A stretch of 27,020 bases of DNA from DATIGJ01 sp035644155 (GTDB lineage Bacteria > Patescibacteriota > Microgenomatia > Levybacterales > UBA12049): positions 1-27,020 of the forward strand of contig DASQPC010000109.1 of assembly GCA_035644155.1 (NCBI GenBank), in the 5' to 3' direction. A program made the position numbers and the translations under genes. Of this stretch, positions 14,774 to 21,712 are shown in pieces. Each line of letters begins with the position of its first letter. Positions within the stretch are counted from its first letter, which is position 1. The notes beneath the pieces were generated by a model. It was not told the origin of the DNA, ran no database searches, and saw only the letters and a program-made list of their open reading frames with translations.

Positions 14774-15291
14774 ATTTTTTTATTTTTTAGCAAAAGTGTT
14801 GTTTCCTCAATACACCAGGGCGAGTAGCCAATCGGATTATTTTTAATCTCCACAAGCCAGTCTTTCCAGGAAATCCATCTGATTGCTTCCACTTCATCAG
14901 GATTTGGTTTTGGTAATGCGTTGGAAAAGCCAATCATCACCGGACAAATTTCATTTTCCACAATGCCATCTTTTTCTACTCGATATCGATAATCAGGAAG
15001 AGCCATAGAAATTTCTGTATCAGTGATACCTAGTTCAAAAGCAAGTCGTCTGTGCGCTGCTTCGATTGGTGTTTCACCAAGCATTGGATGACCACAGACT
15101 GAATTTGACCAAATACCAGGCCAGGTTTTTTTAGTGAGACTTCGCTGTTGCAGTAATAATTCTTCTTTGTCATTAAAAAGAAACAAAGAAAAGCCTCGAT
15201 GCAACGGGGTATTGCGAGAATGCGCCGCAAGTTTTTCCATTGTGCCAAGCGGCTCATTCCTAAAATTAACTAAGACAACATACTCATTCAT
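14770..15291 (-). CDS. idi: Isopentenyl-diphosphate delta-isomerase, type I
   Basis: This Nudix-fold metal enzyme interconverts isopentenyl and dimethylallyl diphosphate. All expected residues are present: the LHRGFSLFLFN block, the catalytic cysteine C66 in NSVCGHP, metal-ligand histidines H24, H31 and H68, and the catalytic/metal glutamates of VENEICPV (E112, E114). The helix GETPIEAAHRRLAFELG (72-88) is the Nudix box in its IDI form. At 173 aa it matches the compact bacterial type I family. It starts 3 nt after the Nudix-like gene and overlaps uppS. Together with isopentenyl phosphate kinase it completes the last steps to both C5 building blocks. Confidence 0.96.
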   Translation of the reverse strand: MNEYVVLVNFRNEPLGTMEKLAAHSRNTPLHRGFSLFLFNDKEELLLQQRSLTKKTWPGIWSNSVCGHPMLGETPIEAAHRRLAFELGITDTEISMALPDYRYRVEKDGIVENEICPVMIGFSNALPKPNPDEVEAIRWISWKDWLVEIKNNPIGYSPWCIEETTLLLKNKKI

Positions 15292-15294
15292 AAC

Positions 15295-15942
15295 TTATAC
15301 ACCACGATAAATAACAATCTGTTTAACGCTATCTTTCTGTCTTTCTCTTTCAAAATAAAATTTTTCTATCTGAAAATCAGAATCAATTACTTTTTGTCGA
15401 CGCTTGGGGTCTTGATATGCATCCAAAACACGAGCAATTGTTCGATCACGCTGTAAAAAAGTAAGCGCATCACGTGAAAGTGGACGAACTTCTTGATCTA
15501 AAAAGTCATCGACAGTGTACCAACCTAAAGGAATTACTTCATTTTTGTCATATGGTTCAAAGTGAGTATGTTTATCTCCATCAAAAACTACCACAGCTAA
15601 TGTATATGCAACAATGCTCTCCGCATTTGGGTTATCAAAAAGTAGTGTCGGTGTTGACCGAAAGCTATCAGTCGTATACAAATGATTCGCTACGTGAGCA
15701 ACGGTACTATTATTGACGAGCTCTGCCAAAGCACCTTTTATAGTATCTTCATGGGACTCGCCAGGTTTTCCTGATTCAAAGATTGTCGCAGGCAAGCCAC
15801 CCTTACGACCTGTTCCTTTATGACTCGACGCATCTATTTGCGTCCAAATATCTCCTTCTAAATTAACCACCATCAAACCAATACCTTGCCGTAAAGATCT
15901 ATATGGAGAGATGTCTGACTGACGTTCTATTGCTGTAGTCAT
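15295..15942 (-). CDS. Nudix-like protein with degenerate catalytic box
   Basis: A 215-aa protein that looks like a Nudix hydrolase fold: RKGGLPATIFESGKPGES (46-63) mimics the strand and loop leading into the Nudix helix, and residues 65-81 align with the box. But the box reads E65 ... A73-E74-L75-V76-N77-N78 where R-E-U-x-E-E is expected. The arginine is Ala and both metal-binding glutamates are Asn. Standard Mg-dependent pyrophosphohydrolysis is therefore doubtful. A C-terminal extension of about 60 residues is rich in Arg, Lys and Asp. It sits between ipk (2-nt gap) and idi (3-nt gap). Role unknown: a non-catalytic ligand-binding or scaffolding partner of the isoprenoid enzymes, or an enzyme using other residues. 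Confidence 0.6.
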   Translation of the reverse strand: MTTAIERQSDISPYRSLRQGIGLMVVNLEGDIWTQIDASSHKGTGRKGGLPATIFESGKPGESHEDTIKGALAELVNNSTVAHVANHLYTTDSFRSTPTLLFDNPNAESIVAYTLAVVVFDGDKHTHFEPYDKNEVIPLGWYTVDDFLDQEVRPLSRDALTFLQRDRTIARVLDAYQDPKRRQKVIDSDFQIEKFYFERERQKDSVKQIVIYRGV

Positions 15943-15944
15943 AT

Positions 15945-16721
15945 TTATCTGATAACAGTTCCCCGAAATTTTTGCATATTTAAAATTACATTCAAGATTC
16001 TTTCTTTTTTTCCATTAACAATCCATGTTTCAATACCAGATTGTGCCATCGTAAGTGCATTTTCTACTTTGTGAGCCATACCACCTGTAACATCAACAAT
16101 GTCATTTTTGAAAATTACTTTTTTTATTTCCGGCCAATTTTCTTTCATAATTTCTGGAATAACATTTCTATGTTTATCCAATACACCATCAACATCAGTC
16201 AATTGAATGATTTTTGCAATAACAAATTGTTGCTTTTGTAAATATCGACAAAGTATATTGAGTGTTGTTTCGCCTGAAAAAATCGTTGTCTTTTGCATTG
16301 TGTCCCAAATTACATCACCACAAATAACAGGAATGAGTTGTTGCGAAATTGCCTCAACAATTGGATCAAAAAAAGCTTTTTGGAGTTTGCCTTTTTTGGC
16401 GATAAGAAAACTTCGCGGGCTAAAAAAAACTGCAGAAAGTCCTTCCTCAAGAAAAATTTCCATGACAATTTGATTAATCGCCTGAACATCATGCGTTACT
16501 TTTGCGATTCCCCATTTATTCGTATAACCATTCTTTCCACCATATTTTTGAGCTGATGTATGGGCAAAACTACCAACACCATGGGCTATAAGCAAAGGCT
16601 TTTTTATTTTCTTAAGTTCCTGAGCAATCCTGCGGATACTATCTTGATTTGGGGAATAAGGATTTTTTTTGTCTGTAATGACCGACCCACCGAGTTTGAT
16701 ACATAAAATTTCTTGTTTCAT
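15945..16721 (-). CDS. ipk: Isopentenyl phosphate kinase (amino-acid-kinase fold)
   Basis: This 258-aa kinase converts isopentenyl phosphate plus ATP to isopentenyl diphosphate, the last step of the alternative (archaeal-type) mevalonate route. Hallmarks: KLGGSVITDK 9-18, HGVGSFAH 47-54 with the substrate-phosphate histidine H54 (the feature separating IPK from other amino-acid kinases), PVICGDVIWD 131-140, FSGETT 148-153, LTDVDGV 174-180 and DVTGGMAHKVE 210-220. Fosfomycin kinases share the fold and the His, but the operon with idi and uppS settles the call. A clear Shine-Dalgarno (AGGAG, 4-nt spacer) precedes ATG 16721. It is the first gene of the operon, divergent from the sigma factor. 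Confidence 0.92.
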   Translation of the reverse strand: MKQEILCIKLGGSVITDKKNPYSPNQDSIRRIAQELKKIKKPLLIAHGVGSFAHTSAQKYGGKNGYTNKWGIAKVTHDVQAINQIVMEIFLEEGLSAVFFSPRSFLIAKKGKLQKAFFDPIVEAISQQLIPVICGDVIWDTMQKTTIFSGETTLNILCRYLQKQQFVIAKIIQLTDVDGVLDKHRNVIPEIMKENWPEIKKVIFKNDIVDVTGGMAHKVENALTMAQSGIETWIVNGKKERILNVILNMQKFRGTVIR

Positions 16722-16750
16722 TTTTCTCCTACTCTTTAAGTCGTCTTTTT

Positions 16751-16779
16751 TTGCTAAATCATTCGAAGATATCTATAAT
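16751..16779 (+). promoter_or_regulatory. Leaderless promoter of the ECF sigma gene
   Basis: TTGCTA (16751-16756), 17-bp spacer, TATAAT (16774-16779), 6 nt, ATG 16786. This is a housekeeping-type sequence rather than an ECF-type GAAC/GTC promoter, so the sigma operon is probably not solely autoregulated. Confidence 0.7.
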
Positions 16780-16785
16780 ACCTCT

Positions 16786-17316
16786 ATGGTAGCTCTTATC
16801 GAAAAGATAATACAAGGAGACGAGCAAGCAGTTGTTGCATTTTATCATGAATTTTCCTCACGAATTCTTCGATACTTGCAACACCGCCTTCCAAACGACA
16901 AAGCACAAGAAATCCTCAATGATGTTTTTCTCGATGCAATTGATGAACTACCCGTTTTGAAAAAACAAACCAATCTCCATGCATGGCTCTATAAAATTGC
17001 TCATAACAAAATTGTTGATTACTACCGCAAGAAAAAAATTAAATCATTTCTTTTCTCACAAATTCCCTATTTGGAATTCCTTGCACAAGATTTACATCAA
17101 CCAGAATTTATTTTGGAAAAAAATAAAATTCGCGATAATATTGAAGCAACGCTCGTTAGTCTTTCACACAAATATCAAACCATTCTTCGCATGCACTATG
17201 AAGACCAACTCCCGATAAAAACAATTGCGCTTGAACTAAACCTTACACCGAAAGCAACAGAGTCATTACTCTTTAGGGCAAGACAACATTTTATCAAAGC
17301 CTATGAACGAACGTGA
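16786..17316 (+). CDS. ECF-like RNA polymerase sigma-70 factor
   Basis: A 176-aa sigma factor with only regions 2 and 4, as in the extracytoplasmic-function class. Region 2 spans about 18-85: FYHEFSSRILRYLQHRL, then AQEILNDVFLDAIDEL (core binding) and HAWLYKIAHNKIVDYYRKKK (-10 recognition). Region 4 spans about 122-172, with LSHKYQTILRMHYEDQLPIK and the helix-turn-helix IALELNLTPKATESLLFRAR. A longer frame from 16669 would add 39 residues across the ipk start, Shine-Dalgarno and the promoter, so ATG 16786 is used. The next gene starts 14 nt before the sigma stop, and a third overlaps that one, forming a three-gene unit. Confidence 0.9.
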   Translation: MVALIEKIIQGDEQAVVAFYHEFSSRILRYLQHRLPNDKAQEILNDVFLDAIDELPVLKKQTNLHAWLYKIAHNKIVDYYRKKKIKSFLFSQIPYLEFLAQDLHQPEFILEKNKIRDNIEATLVSLSHKYQTILRMHYEDQLPIKTIALELNLTPKATESLLFRARQHFIKAYERT

Positions 17317-17533
17317 ATTTTTGCGAAAACTCCAAGAAAAGGCGCGTGAACAAGAACGCGCCATGAAATCAGTGCCATTCCCGTCTCTTTTTTCTTTTAT
17401 TGTTGCGTGGTTAAGTCATCATCCATGGCGTTACCTTATTCCTCTCGCATTTATCATTACACTGATTTTGCGAAGCGTCTTGGGAAGTGACTATACTGAT
17501 TTTATTTTGAGACTATTCAGGGAGATATTATGA
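17303..17533 (+). CDS. 76-aa single-pass membrane protein, candidate anti-sigma factor
   Basis: It overlaps the sigma gene by 14 nt in another frame. The N-terminal 22 residues (MNEREFLRKLQEKAREQERA) form a strongly charged amphipathic helix. A hydrophobic helix at about 43-60 (RYLIPLAFIITLILRSVL) is the membrane span, leaving a short tail. A cytoplasmic helical segment plus one membrane helix, translated with an ECF sigma factor, is the usual genetic layout of anti-sigma factors. There is no ZAS (HxxxCxxC) motif, and at 76 aa it is smaller than most known anti-sigmas. The functional call rests on position and topology only. Confidence 0.6.
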   Translation: MNEREFLRKLQEKAREQERAMKSVPFPSLFSFIVAWLSHHPWRYLIPLAFIITLILRSVLGSDYTDFILRLFREIL

Positions 17534-17856
17534 AAAAAAGACTTTTTCTTATTTATACCAGTTACATTTGGACCAAAATGCTTCTTGGCCTGACATTTCA
17601 CCCGTATAAATCAGTCAAAGAAACAATCAAGCGTCCTATTCTCTTGCCGGTTATTTTTTCACCACTTTTGGCAATTGGGTTGTTATTTTTAACTGCAAAG
17701 ATCGGATCGTTACTGATTGGTGTTTATGGAATAAAACGTGAAATTGTGGCTATTTTTTTGAGTACAACGTTGATCTCAATTATTTTCTGGCAAATTTTGC
17801 TGCTCTATTTATTAATTAGTTTTTTGTCTACTATACCAAAAACGGACAAAAGATAA
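17530..17856 (+). CDS. 108-aa polytopic membrane protein in the sigma operon
   Basis: Its ATG overlaps the preceding TGA (ATGA at 17530-17533). It begins with a basic amphipathic segment (MKKRLFLIYTSYIWTKMLLG) and the motif FHPYKSVKE (23-31). Hydrophobic segments follow at about 37-66 (possibly one long or two short helices) and 72-100, and the tail is charged (PKTDKR). I do not recognise a family. The pattern of an amphipathic start, a HPY motif and two or three helices suggests a small integral membrane partner, perhaps of the putative anti-sigma protein. The operon ends here; cysS converges 25 nt downstream. Confidence 0.65.
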   Translation: MKKRLFLIYTSYIWTKMLLGLTFHPYKSVKETIKRPILLPVIFSPLLAIGLLFLTAKIGSLLIGVYGIKREIVAIFLSTTLISIIFWQILLLYLLISFLSTIPKTDKR

Positions 17857-17881
17857 AAAACAAGAAGATAAAGTATATTTT

Positions 17882-19342
17882 CTATATCATTTTTTTAACC
17901 TTCATGCCTTTTTTGGAGTCTTCAATCTCATAACCCATTTTTGCAATTTTTGCTCTGAGCTGATCAGCTGCGTTAAATCGTTTTTGTTTACGAAGACTTT
18001 CTCGCTCGTTTACCAATTCCTGAATATGCGTTGGAATAATCCCCTGTGCATTTCGCAATTGTGAACCAATTGCTTTCAGATTAAGACCAAGTACTTCATC
18101 CATCTTAAAAAGCGCTCGTGCTTTTGCAGGATTTGGATTGTCAGATTTGACCATTTCCCACATCACCGCAAGTGCTTGTGGCATATTGAGATCTTCATTA
18201 ATCGCTTCAAGAAATCGCGCTTCATATTGTGCAAAATCGGAAGCAGGTCTCCGTCCAGAGCTATCCCCTGCATCTTCCCATGTTGCGACAATTTCATACA
18301 GTTTTTTGAGTGCATTTTCTGCTGCTTCAAGTGCGTTAAAAGTAAAATTCATTTCCTGACGATAGTGAGTTTGTAGATAAAGATAGCGAAGTCCAAGTGG
18401 CTCATAGCCTTGTTTTTCTAAATCATACAACGTGTAAATATTGCCAAGACTTTTACTCATTTTTTGTCCCGCAACCAACATAAAAGCAGTATGAACCCAG
18501 TAATCAACAAACTTCTTATGTGTTGCCGCTTCTGATTGAGCAATTTCATTGGTGTGATGAATACTAATATGATCGGCGCCACCTGTATGAATATCAATCG
18601 TGTCGCCAAGATAGTTCATACTCATTGCACTACATTCAATATGCCATCCAGGAAATCCTTTGACTTTATCTCCGCCTGGCGGGGACCAAGGACTTTTCCA
18701 TTCCATTTGTCTCTTGGTGCCACTGGGAGAAAACTTCCAAAGTGCAAAATCACGCGGATTGCGTTTTTCCGGATTAACATTTATCCGAGCAAAACTGGCA
18801 TCTTCCTCACTCTGAGCCTGCCGATTGGATTTGATTTTGTCCAAAGTTGAAAGCTTGCCATAATCTTTACATTTTGCTGTATCAAAATATACTCCGTCAG
18901 AGGTGACATATGTGTAGCCTTTTTCTTCAAGAATACGAATCAGATTAATCTGTTCTGTAATATAATCCGTTGCTTTTGCAAAACGTTCAGGTTTGGTATC
19001 GTTAAGTTTTTCGTAGTCTTTGATAAAAATATCAGTATAAAAGCGAGCAACTTCCCACGCTGTCTTGCCTTCTTTTTTTGCAGATTTTTCTATTTTGTCT
19101 TCACCTGTATCTTCGTCACTTACCAAATGTCCAACATCAGTGATATTCATCAAGAATTTGACAGAAAAATTATTATATTTCAAGACACGAACCAACAAAT
19201 CAGATGTCGAGTAAGCTCTAAAATTACCAATATGCGCGAAATCATATACCGTTGGTCCACAGGTATACATTGTTACTTTTTCTGGATGAAGCGGCTTAAA
19301 CTCTTCAATTGTTCGTGAAAGTGTGTTGTAAAGCTTGAGCAT
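17882..19342 (-). CDS. cysS: Cysteinyl-tRNA synthetase
   Basis: A 486-aa class I aminoacyl-tRNA synthetase charging tRNA-Cys. The zinc ligands are C28 (MYTCGPTVYD), C237 (WHIECSAMS), His at about 262 and E266 (HHTNEIAQ). The HIGN signature is at 37-40 and KMSKS at 294-298. A DALR-type helical domain and a basic C-terminal region (KMGYEIEDSKKGMKVKKM) follow, normal for the family at 460-490 aa. ATG 19342 is preceded by an excellent promoter ending 8 nt upstream, so the mRNA is nearly leaderless. It is transcribed away from recR/prs1 and appears monocistronic. Confidence 0.97.
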   Translation of the reverse strand: MLKLYNTLSRTIEEFKPLHPEKVTMYTCGPTVYDFAHIGNFRAYSTSDLLVRVLKYNNFSVKFLMNITDVGHLVSDEDTGEDKIEKSAKKEGKTAWEVARFYTDIFIKDYEKLNDTKPERFAKATDYITEQINLIRILEEKGYTYVTSDGVYFDTAKCKDYGKLSTLDKIKSNRQAQSEEDASFARINVNPEKRNPRDFALWKFSPSGTKRQMEWKSPWSPPGGDKVKGFPGWHIECSAMSMNYLGDTIDIHTGGADHISIHHTNEIAQSEAATHKKFVDYWVHTAFMLVAGQKMSKSLGNIYTLYDLEKQGYEPLGLRYLYLQTHYRQEMNFTFNALEAAENALKKLYEIVATWEDAGDSSGRRPASDFAQYEARFLEAINEDLNMPQALAVMWEMVKSDNPNPAKARALFKMDEVLGLNLKAIGSQLRNAQGIIPTHIQELVNERESLRKQKRFNAADQLRAKIAKMGYEIEDSKKGMKVKKMI

Positions 19343-19350
19343 ATACTTGC

Positions 19351-19379
19351 ATTATAGCTTAAGCGTAGGAGATATTCAA
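19351..19379 (-). promoter_or_regulatory. Leaderless promoter of cysS
   Basis: Minus strand TTGAAT (19379-19374), 17-bp spacer, TATAAT (19356-19351), 8 nt, ATG 19342. Confidence 0.75.
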
Positions 19380-19391
19380 AAAGAGGAACTA

Positions 19392-19931
19392 TTATCCCGC
19401 CCCGGGGCGTCTCTCTGATTTACTTCTGGCTTGTTGTACAGCAAGCGGAACATCATTTTTTTTCTGTTCCTCAAGCTCTGTCATTTGTTGCTCTTTCTTT
19501 TGTTCTTCTTCTTGTTTTTCTTGTTGATCTTGCTGTTTACGTTTTTGTTCTTCTTGTTTTATTTGCCCTTCCAAATCTCCGCCAAATGTTTTCTGCAAAT
19601 ACTCATCATGGAGTTTTTTTCTCATCTCTGCCAATTTTTGTTCTTCAGAAGTTTGAGGCATTGGATGTTGACCAGATTGTTGTGATTGCGATACTTGAGG
19701 ATGGACTTGTTGTTGTTGCTGTAAATCTGTATCTGCCTGCGGATCACCTGCTGATGTCGTTGGCCCATAAAGAGCGTCAAGAATTTGATTCGTCGTCTGA
19801 CTTGCAGCAGCCTTTGTTTGCTGACTTACTTGCTTAGTAATTGTTCCAGCTGCTTGCTTGGTAACATTGGTTGTCGTTTTGACGATTGGATTACTTTCAA
19901 AATCATCTTCAAAACCAAAAGGATTTTTCAT
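19392..19931 (-). CDS. Hypothetical Q/K/E-rich protein downstream of recR
   Basis: With start ATG 19931 (MKNPFGFEDDFESNP) this is a 179-aa low-complexity protein. Residues 1-25 are acidic. 25-55 are rich in Thr/Gln/Ala, 70-95 are Gln-rich (LQQQQQVHPQVSQSQQSG), and 95-160 are a Glu/Lys/Gln coiled coil around EEQKRKQQDQQEKQEEEQKK. The C-terminus is basic and Gly/Pro-rich (SERRPGAG). A longer frame to 20072 exists but would run through the end of recR; the ATG 22 nt after the recR stop is preferred. I do not recognise a function. An NPFG-type N-terminus with a coiled-coil tail recurs in uncharacterised CPR proteins, from memory. The last codons include a 12-bp GC-only palindrome. Confidence 0.65.
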   Translation of the reverse strand: MKNPFGFEDDFESNPIVKTTTNVTKQAAGTITKQVSQQTKAAASQTTNQILDALYGPTTSAGDPQADTDLQQQQQVHPQVSQSQQSGQHPMPQTSEEQKLAEMRKKLHDEYLQKTFGGDLEGQIKQEEQKRKQQDQQEKQEEEQKKEQQMTELEEQKKNDVPLAVQQARSKSERRPGAG

Positions 19932-19953
19932 ACGTTTATGATAGCACAAATAA

Positions 19954-20562
19954 TCAATATTCGCTTCTTCCGTCCATTGCCCGCTCAAGTGTTGTGGGAT
20001 CTGCATATTCCAAATCCGCTCCCGTTGGCAATCCCCTTCCAATTCTTGTGATACGCACTGTTCCATTTTCATTTTTCAGTTGCTTTGCGATATACATCGC
20101 TGTCGCTTCCCCTTCCATTGTGGGATTTGTTGCCAAAATAATTTCTTTGATTGGGGAATCTGTCTCTTTCACTCTATGCACCAGTTCACCAATATGAATT
20201 TCATCCGGACCAATATTATTGAGCGGATCAATCTTGCCATGCAGGACATGATAAACGCCTTTATATTTTCCATTTTTCTCAAGCGCCAAAACATCAAGGG
20301 CTTGTTCGACAACACAGACAATCGAGTGATCTCGCTTGCTATCCGAGCAAATAGAACAAGGATTTGTCTCATCAATTGAAAAACATGTTGAACATATTAT
20401 GGTATCTTTTTTAAGATTTTGAACTGATAAACTAAACCGATCCAGTTCACCTTGTGGGACATGCAAAAGATAAAATGTCAACCGTTGCGCGGTCTTTGGT
20501 CCAATACCAGGCAACCGTTCAAATGATTCAATAACTTGCTGAATTGCTTTTGGAATTTTCAT
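19954..20562 (-). CDS. recR: Recombination mediator RecR
   Basis: A 202-aa recombinational repair protein that works with RecO to load RecA at single-strand gaps. Order of features: helix-hairpin-helix LPGIGPKTAQRL 17-28, the four-cysteine zinc site C57/C60/C69/C72, the Toprim domain starting VCVVEQALDVLALE (82-95) with LATNPTMEGEATAMY, and the C-terminal RIGRGLPTGADLEYAD walker-like loop. Length is standard (about 200 aa). ATG 20562 overlaps the TGA of prs1 by 4 nt, so the two are coupled; the low-complexity protein follows after 22 nt. Confidence 0.96.
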   Translation of the reverse strand: MKIPKAIQQVIESFERLPGIGPKTAQRLTFYLLHVPQGELDRFSLSVQNLKKDTIICSTCFSIDETNPCSICSDSKRDHSIVCVVEQALDVLALEKNGKYKGVYHVLHGKIDPLNNIGPDEIHIGELVHRVKETDSPIKEIILATNPTMEGEATAMYIAKQLKNENGTVRITRIGRGLPTGADLEYADPTTLERAMDGRSEY

Positions 20563-21467
20563 AAATCCTTCGGAGATAATGCATCTGCTACCATTTTTGC
20601 AATCGAGATAATTTCTAATTTTGGAAATCGTTTTCCCTGCGGGACAAAAACAGTATCCGTCACAAAAACTTTCTTAACTAATGAGTTTTGCAACAAATCT
20701 GATGCTTCTTCACTCAATACCGGATGCGTCACGAAAACAAATATCTCATCAACACCATGTTTTTCAAGCAATTTTGCTGATTCAACAATCGTCCCACCAC
20801 TTGCGATCATATCATCGACAATAAAAGCTCGTTTCTTAAGACCACTGGTATCTCCTTCAATTGTCTTAATCACAATTTTCCCTGTATCCAAATCCCGATC
20901 TTTGACTGTTGCGATCCAGGCCATCCCATCAAGCAGTTCTGATAACTTACTAATCCGACGGAGCCCACCCATATCAGGTGAGACAAGGGTTCCATCTTCT
21001 CCAAGCTCTTTGATTTTTTCGGCAAATAACGACAAGGCCGACAACTGCTGTACAGGAACAGTAAAAATTTCAGGAATTTTAATCGAGTGCAGATCCAAAG
21101 TAATTACCCTTGCCGCGCCTGTCGCCTCAAGCGCACGAACAACAACATCCAAAGAAACAGCCTCTCCATCACGAAAAATATGATCTTGTCGTTGATAACC
21201 AAGATACGGAATTACAACGGTAATCTCACTTGCCCCACTTCTCTTGAGCCCATCAATGATAAACAAAAGCTCCATATAATTCTCAGCGCCAGGTGTGGCG
21301 GTGGATTGGACGACGACACAATGTTCATCCACCACATGATCTTGGATCTGGATACGTTTTTCCCCGTCTGGAAAAACAAAAATCTCAATTGGCGACAATA
21401 CAATACCTAATTCGTGAGCAATTTTTTCTGCAAGGGGTTTATTAGAAGTCCCAGAGAAAATCTTCAT
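20559..21467 (-). CDS. prs: Ribose-phosphate pyrophosphokinase (PRPP synthetase) 1
   Basis: A 302-aa enzyme making PRPP from ribose 5-phosphate and ATP. FPDGEKRIQI 32-41, PYLGYQRQDHIFRDGEAVSL (87-106), the metal/substrate motif LDLHS 124-128, SPDMGGLRR 163-171 and the PRPP loop IVDDMIASGGTI 216-227 are all present. The active-site loop reads RQDHIFRDGEAVS rather than the RQDRKxxxREPIT of classical bacterial (class I) enzymes, and is closer to the short archaeal/plant types (RQDRxFxxGExIS). This suggests no ADP/GDP allosteric site. ATG 21467 has a promoter ending 6 nt upstream. It heads the operon prs1-recR-hypothetical. Confidence 0.93.
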   Translation of the reverse strand: MKIFSGTSNKPLAEKIAHELGIVLSPIEIFVFPDGEKRIQIQDHVVDEHCVVVQSTATPGAENYMELLFIIDGLKRSGASEITVVIPYLGYQRQDHIFRDGEAVSLDVVVRALEATGAARVITLDLHSIKIPEIFTVPVQQLSALSLFAEKIKELGEDGTLVSPDMGGLRRISKLSELLDGMAWIATVKDRDLDTGKIVIKTIEGDTSGLKKRAFIVDDMIASGGTIVESAKLLEKHGVDEIFVFVTHPVLSEEASDLLQNSLVKKVFVTDTVFVPQGKRFPKLEIISIAKMVADALSPKDL

Positions 21468-21473
21468 GAACCT

Positions 21474-21502
21474 ATTGTACTAAAAAGAATCTGTTGGGAC
21501 AA
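21474..21502 (-). promoter_or_regulatory. Leaderless promoter of prs1-recR
   Basis: Minus strand TTGTCC (21502-21497), 17-bp spacer, TACAAT (21479-21474), 6 nt, ATG 21467. Confidence 0.7.
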
Positions 21503-21514
21503 GACGCCAGCTCT

Positions 21515-21543
21515 TTGACCTTTCTCTCAAAATATACTATACT
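21515..21543 (+). promoter_or_regulatory. Strong orphan promoter upstream of the methyltransferase
   Basis: TTGACC (21515-21520), 17-bp spacer, TATACT (21538-21543): one of the best sigma-70 matches in the window. It drives a roughly 160-nt stretch with no convincing gene before the methyltransferase ATG at 21713, which has its own TATAAT. Confidence 0.6.
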
Positions 21544-21549
21544 ACAGGT

Positions 21550-21700
21550 CATAGGTATGGATATCAACTGCTAGTTTTGGAGATATTCGCGCTATGATAA
21601 CTAGCAACAAAGAAAATAAACTGAGAGGTTATATTCTGGATGTCGCAATAGCGATTCTGAAGACAGACTTATCACGGACGATATGATAGATAAATTATTA
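21550..21700 (+). ncRNA. Candidate structured leader or small RNA
   Basis: Downstream of the orphan promoter lies an inverted repeat TGCTAGTT ... AACTAGCA (8 bp, about 21569-21607) that encloses GAGATATTCGCG. It is followed by a small TCGC-AATA-GCGA hairpin (about 21640-21652). A 30-codon frame (21594-21686, MITSNKENKLRGYILDVAIA and ten more) overlaps this and could instead be a leader peptide. I see no match to a known riboswitch. Weak but specific. Confidence 0.25.
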
Positions 21701-21706
21701 TATAAT
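21701..21706 (+). promoter_or_regulatory. -10 box of the methyltransferase gene
   Basis: A perfect TATAAT ends 6 nt before ATG 21713; no good -35 at 16-18 bp. Confidence 0.5.
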
Positions 21707-21712
21707 CGCTAA

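Noticed and set aside
16669..16785. 39-codon N-terminal extension of the sigma factor
   Set aside because: It overlaps the ipk start and Shine-Dalgarno and covers the sigma gene's own -35 and -10 boxes.
19932..20072. 47-codon extension of the Q-rich protein
   Set aside because: It runs through the 3' end of recR in another frame; the ATG just after the recR stop is the natural start.
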